From: Arthrobacter sp. StoSoilB22 | GTDB lineage: Bacteria; Actinomycetota; Actinomycetes; Actinomycetales; Micrococcaceae | Reading direction: 5' to 3' | Length of the DNA: 64,000 nt | Assembly (NCBI RefSeq): GCF_019977315.1 | Contig: NZ_AP024652.1 | Location: forward strand, 310,001 to 374,000 | Shown: positions 62,881 through 64,000 of the stretch, one piece after another | How the letters are laid out: the number at the start of each line of letters is the position of its first letter | Numbering within the stretch: the stretch's first letter is position 1 | Made by a program: the position numbers and the translations under genes | Notes under the pieces: model-generated | Seen by the model: the letters and a program-made list of their open reading frames with translations, nothing else | Told to the model about the DNA's origin: nothing | Databases searched by the model: none

Positions 62881-64000
62881 ATGCAGAACTGGGCACTCCT
62901 CCACTCCATTAGCGATCTGGCAGCCGCGCCGCTGAACCGCATCGCCGAAGCCCTCCGCACCGCCACACTCCCGTTCCTCGCCAGCAGTGCCCTGGTGATC
63001 TTTACCGAGGACTGCACCGGCCGGCCCCAGAAGAAGGCGGGTGATGAAGGCGTGGTCAGCCGCGTATCCATCGCCGAACTGGACCGGCTGAGGTCGGCGA
63101 TGCCCGGCGAGGTCCCATGGCGCACTTCCGCGCTCATCGCCGGTGAGGAACGGGAAGTTCTCGCCTTGGGCTATGGGCCCAGTCAGGCGCTCCTGGTCCT
63201 GACCGACCCTTCGCCGGTTGAAGGACCGCAAAAGGAAGAGGAGGCACTTCGTCTGCTCAGCTATCTTTGGCGACTCACCGCCCGACGCATCCAGGAGAAA
63301 GTAACCGACGCGCCGCCGTCGTACCTTTTGGAATCGCGGGCGGCATCCGCTGAGCGGATCCGTGTGACGGCCGAGTTGATCGACCAGCACTCCACCACTC
63401 TGGAAACCCTGCTGGCGGCCCTGCGGTCGACCTCCATGGACGACGCCGCGGCCCGAACCTCAGTGACGGACCTCGCGGTCAAGGCTTTGGTGGACCTGCG
63501 GACGGTTAGCGACCGGACCAGCGATCTTGTGGAAGAGCCGGTGGTGACTGCGTTCGAGCGGCTTCGCGAGGATCTTCGGCCCTTGATGCACTTCAGCAAT
63601 ATCGACATTCAGTTCATCGAGCCGCCCGCCAACGGGCGTGCTCTGCCTGGCGAAGTAGCCCATGCTGCCCGCGCCGTCGTTCGCGGCCTTGTGTTGGCCA
63701 TCGCGGAGCAGCCGGATGTCCGGCGCGTCCGTGCGCAGTGGGACTGCGACGGTGAGAACCTGCTGATCAACGTGCGCGACGACGGCCTTGGAGCCCTCAC
63801 TCCGGACTCGCCCAGCATCACCCGGTTGCAGCAGCGGGTGCAGGCCGTTGATGGGCGGATGTCCCTTGACGTGATGCAGGGGTGGGGTGCGGATATCTCC
63901 GTGGTCTTGCCGCTGGACCCGCCGGCAGCGCCCATTGGTGACGTTGCCGCCTGGGATCTGGCGCCGAGGGAGCTGGAAGTTCTGCAGTTGCTCACCGCTG
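62881..64000 (+). CDS. LuxR-type regulator with histidine-kinase-like ATPase region (cut by window end)
   Basis: At least 373 residues; the stop lies beyond the window. The N-terminal half looks like a GAF-type sensor (LNRIAEALRT; VLALGYGPSQALLVL). A helical stretch follows, then a degenerate HATPase-like part (LLINVRDDGLGAL). At the very end the LuxR HTH begins (APRELEVLQLLTA). The ATG lies 6 nt after TATGCT (62869-62874), suggesting a leaderless mRNA. The divergent position suggests control of hxlB-hxlA, perhaps in response to formaldehyde. Confidence 0.75.
   Translation, partial: MQNWALLHSISDLAAAPLNRIAEALRTATLPFLASSALVIFTEDCTGRPQKKAGDEGVVSRVSIAELDRLRSAMPGEVPWRTSALIAGEEREVLALGYGPSQALLVLTDPSPVEGPQKEEEALRLLSYLWRLTARRIQEKVTDAPPSYLLESRAASAERIRVTAELIDQHSTTLETLLAALRSTSMDDAAARTSVTDLAVKALVDLRTVSDRTSDLVEEPVVTAFERLREDLRPLMHFSNIDIQFIEPPANGRALPGEVAHAARAVVRGLVLAIAEQPDVRRVRAQWDCDGENLLINVRDDGLGALTPDSPSITRLQQRVQAVDGRMSLDVMQGWGADISVVLPLDPPAAPIGDVAAWDLAPRELEVLQLLTA

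Overview
The window is high-GC DNA with dense, mostly compact operons. Gene content points to an actinobacterium of the Micrococcaceae, Arthrobacter/Paenarthrobacter type (inference): a C50-carotenoid operon, a polyprenol-phosphate-mannose-dependent mannosyltransferase, a DUF222/HNH protein, a GAF-ANTAR regulator, and several genes whose start codon sits about 6 nt after a -10 box. I saw no rRNA, tRNA, CRISPR array, insertion sequence or prophage.

Layout. 1-4.1 kb: fructose PTS operon (fruR-like, fruK, fruA, ptsH cut by the window edge) behind a perfect 16-bp inverted-repeat operator. 4.2-9.6 kb: small proline-rich genes, two paralogous cysteine-rich zinc-ribbon-like proteins flanking a GAF-ANTAR regulator, a GCS2-type carboxylate-amine ligase, a VOC/AraC pair and an alpha/beta hydrolase. 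9.7-13.9 kb: LacI regulator, beta-phosphoglucomutase and GH65 phosphorylase (alpha-glucobiose use). 13.9-20.1 kb: PucR regulator divergent from a 2-hydroxyacid oxidase, amino-acid-type ABC transporter and RidA. 20.2-27.3 kb: hypotheticals, a MarR-MFS efflux pair, a lipoprotein, a frameshifted DUF222/HNH gene, a TspO-like protein and another MarR. 27.3-33.8 kb: carotenoid operon idi-crtE-crtB-crtI-crtYe-crtYf/crtEb with a divergent CrtR-like MarR. 33.8-40.2 kb: CPBP-like membrane protein, an EAL protein, two tandem GT-C transferases and MptB.

40.4-58.5 kb is the most interesting part: a ROK-regulated glycoside locus. It encodes an oligopeptide-type ABC importer (including a permease-ATPase fusion), a GMC flavoprotein oxidase, the two subunits of a C-glycoside-deglycosidase-like enzyme (DUF6379 beta and TIM-barrel alpha), an MFS transporter, a Gfo/Idh/MocA oxidoreductase, a GH35-like hydrolase, two esterases and a GH43 enzyme. 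Three copies of a WTCCG-N5-CGGAW palindrome lie at its promoters, and scars of deleted glycosidase genes (GH3, GH106-like) lie inside it. The likely logic is import, oxidation of the sugar to a 3-keto form, cleavage of the C-C (or C-O) bond to the aglycone, then reduction of the sugar.

58.5-64 kb: MmyB-type XRE regulator, ilvD, the RuMP formaldehyde-fixing pair hxlA/hxlB, and a LuxR-type regulator cut by the window end.
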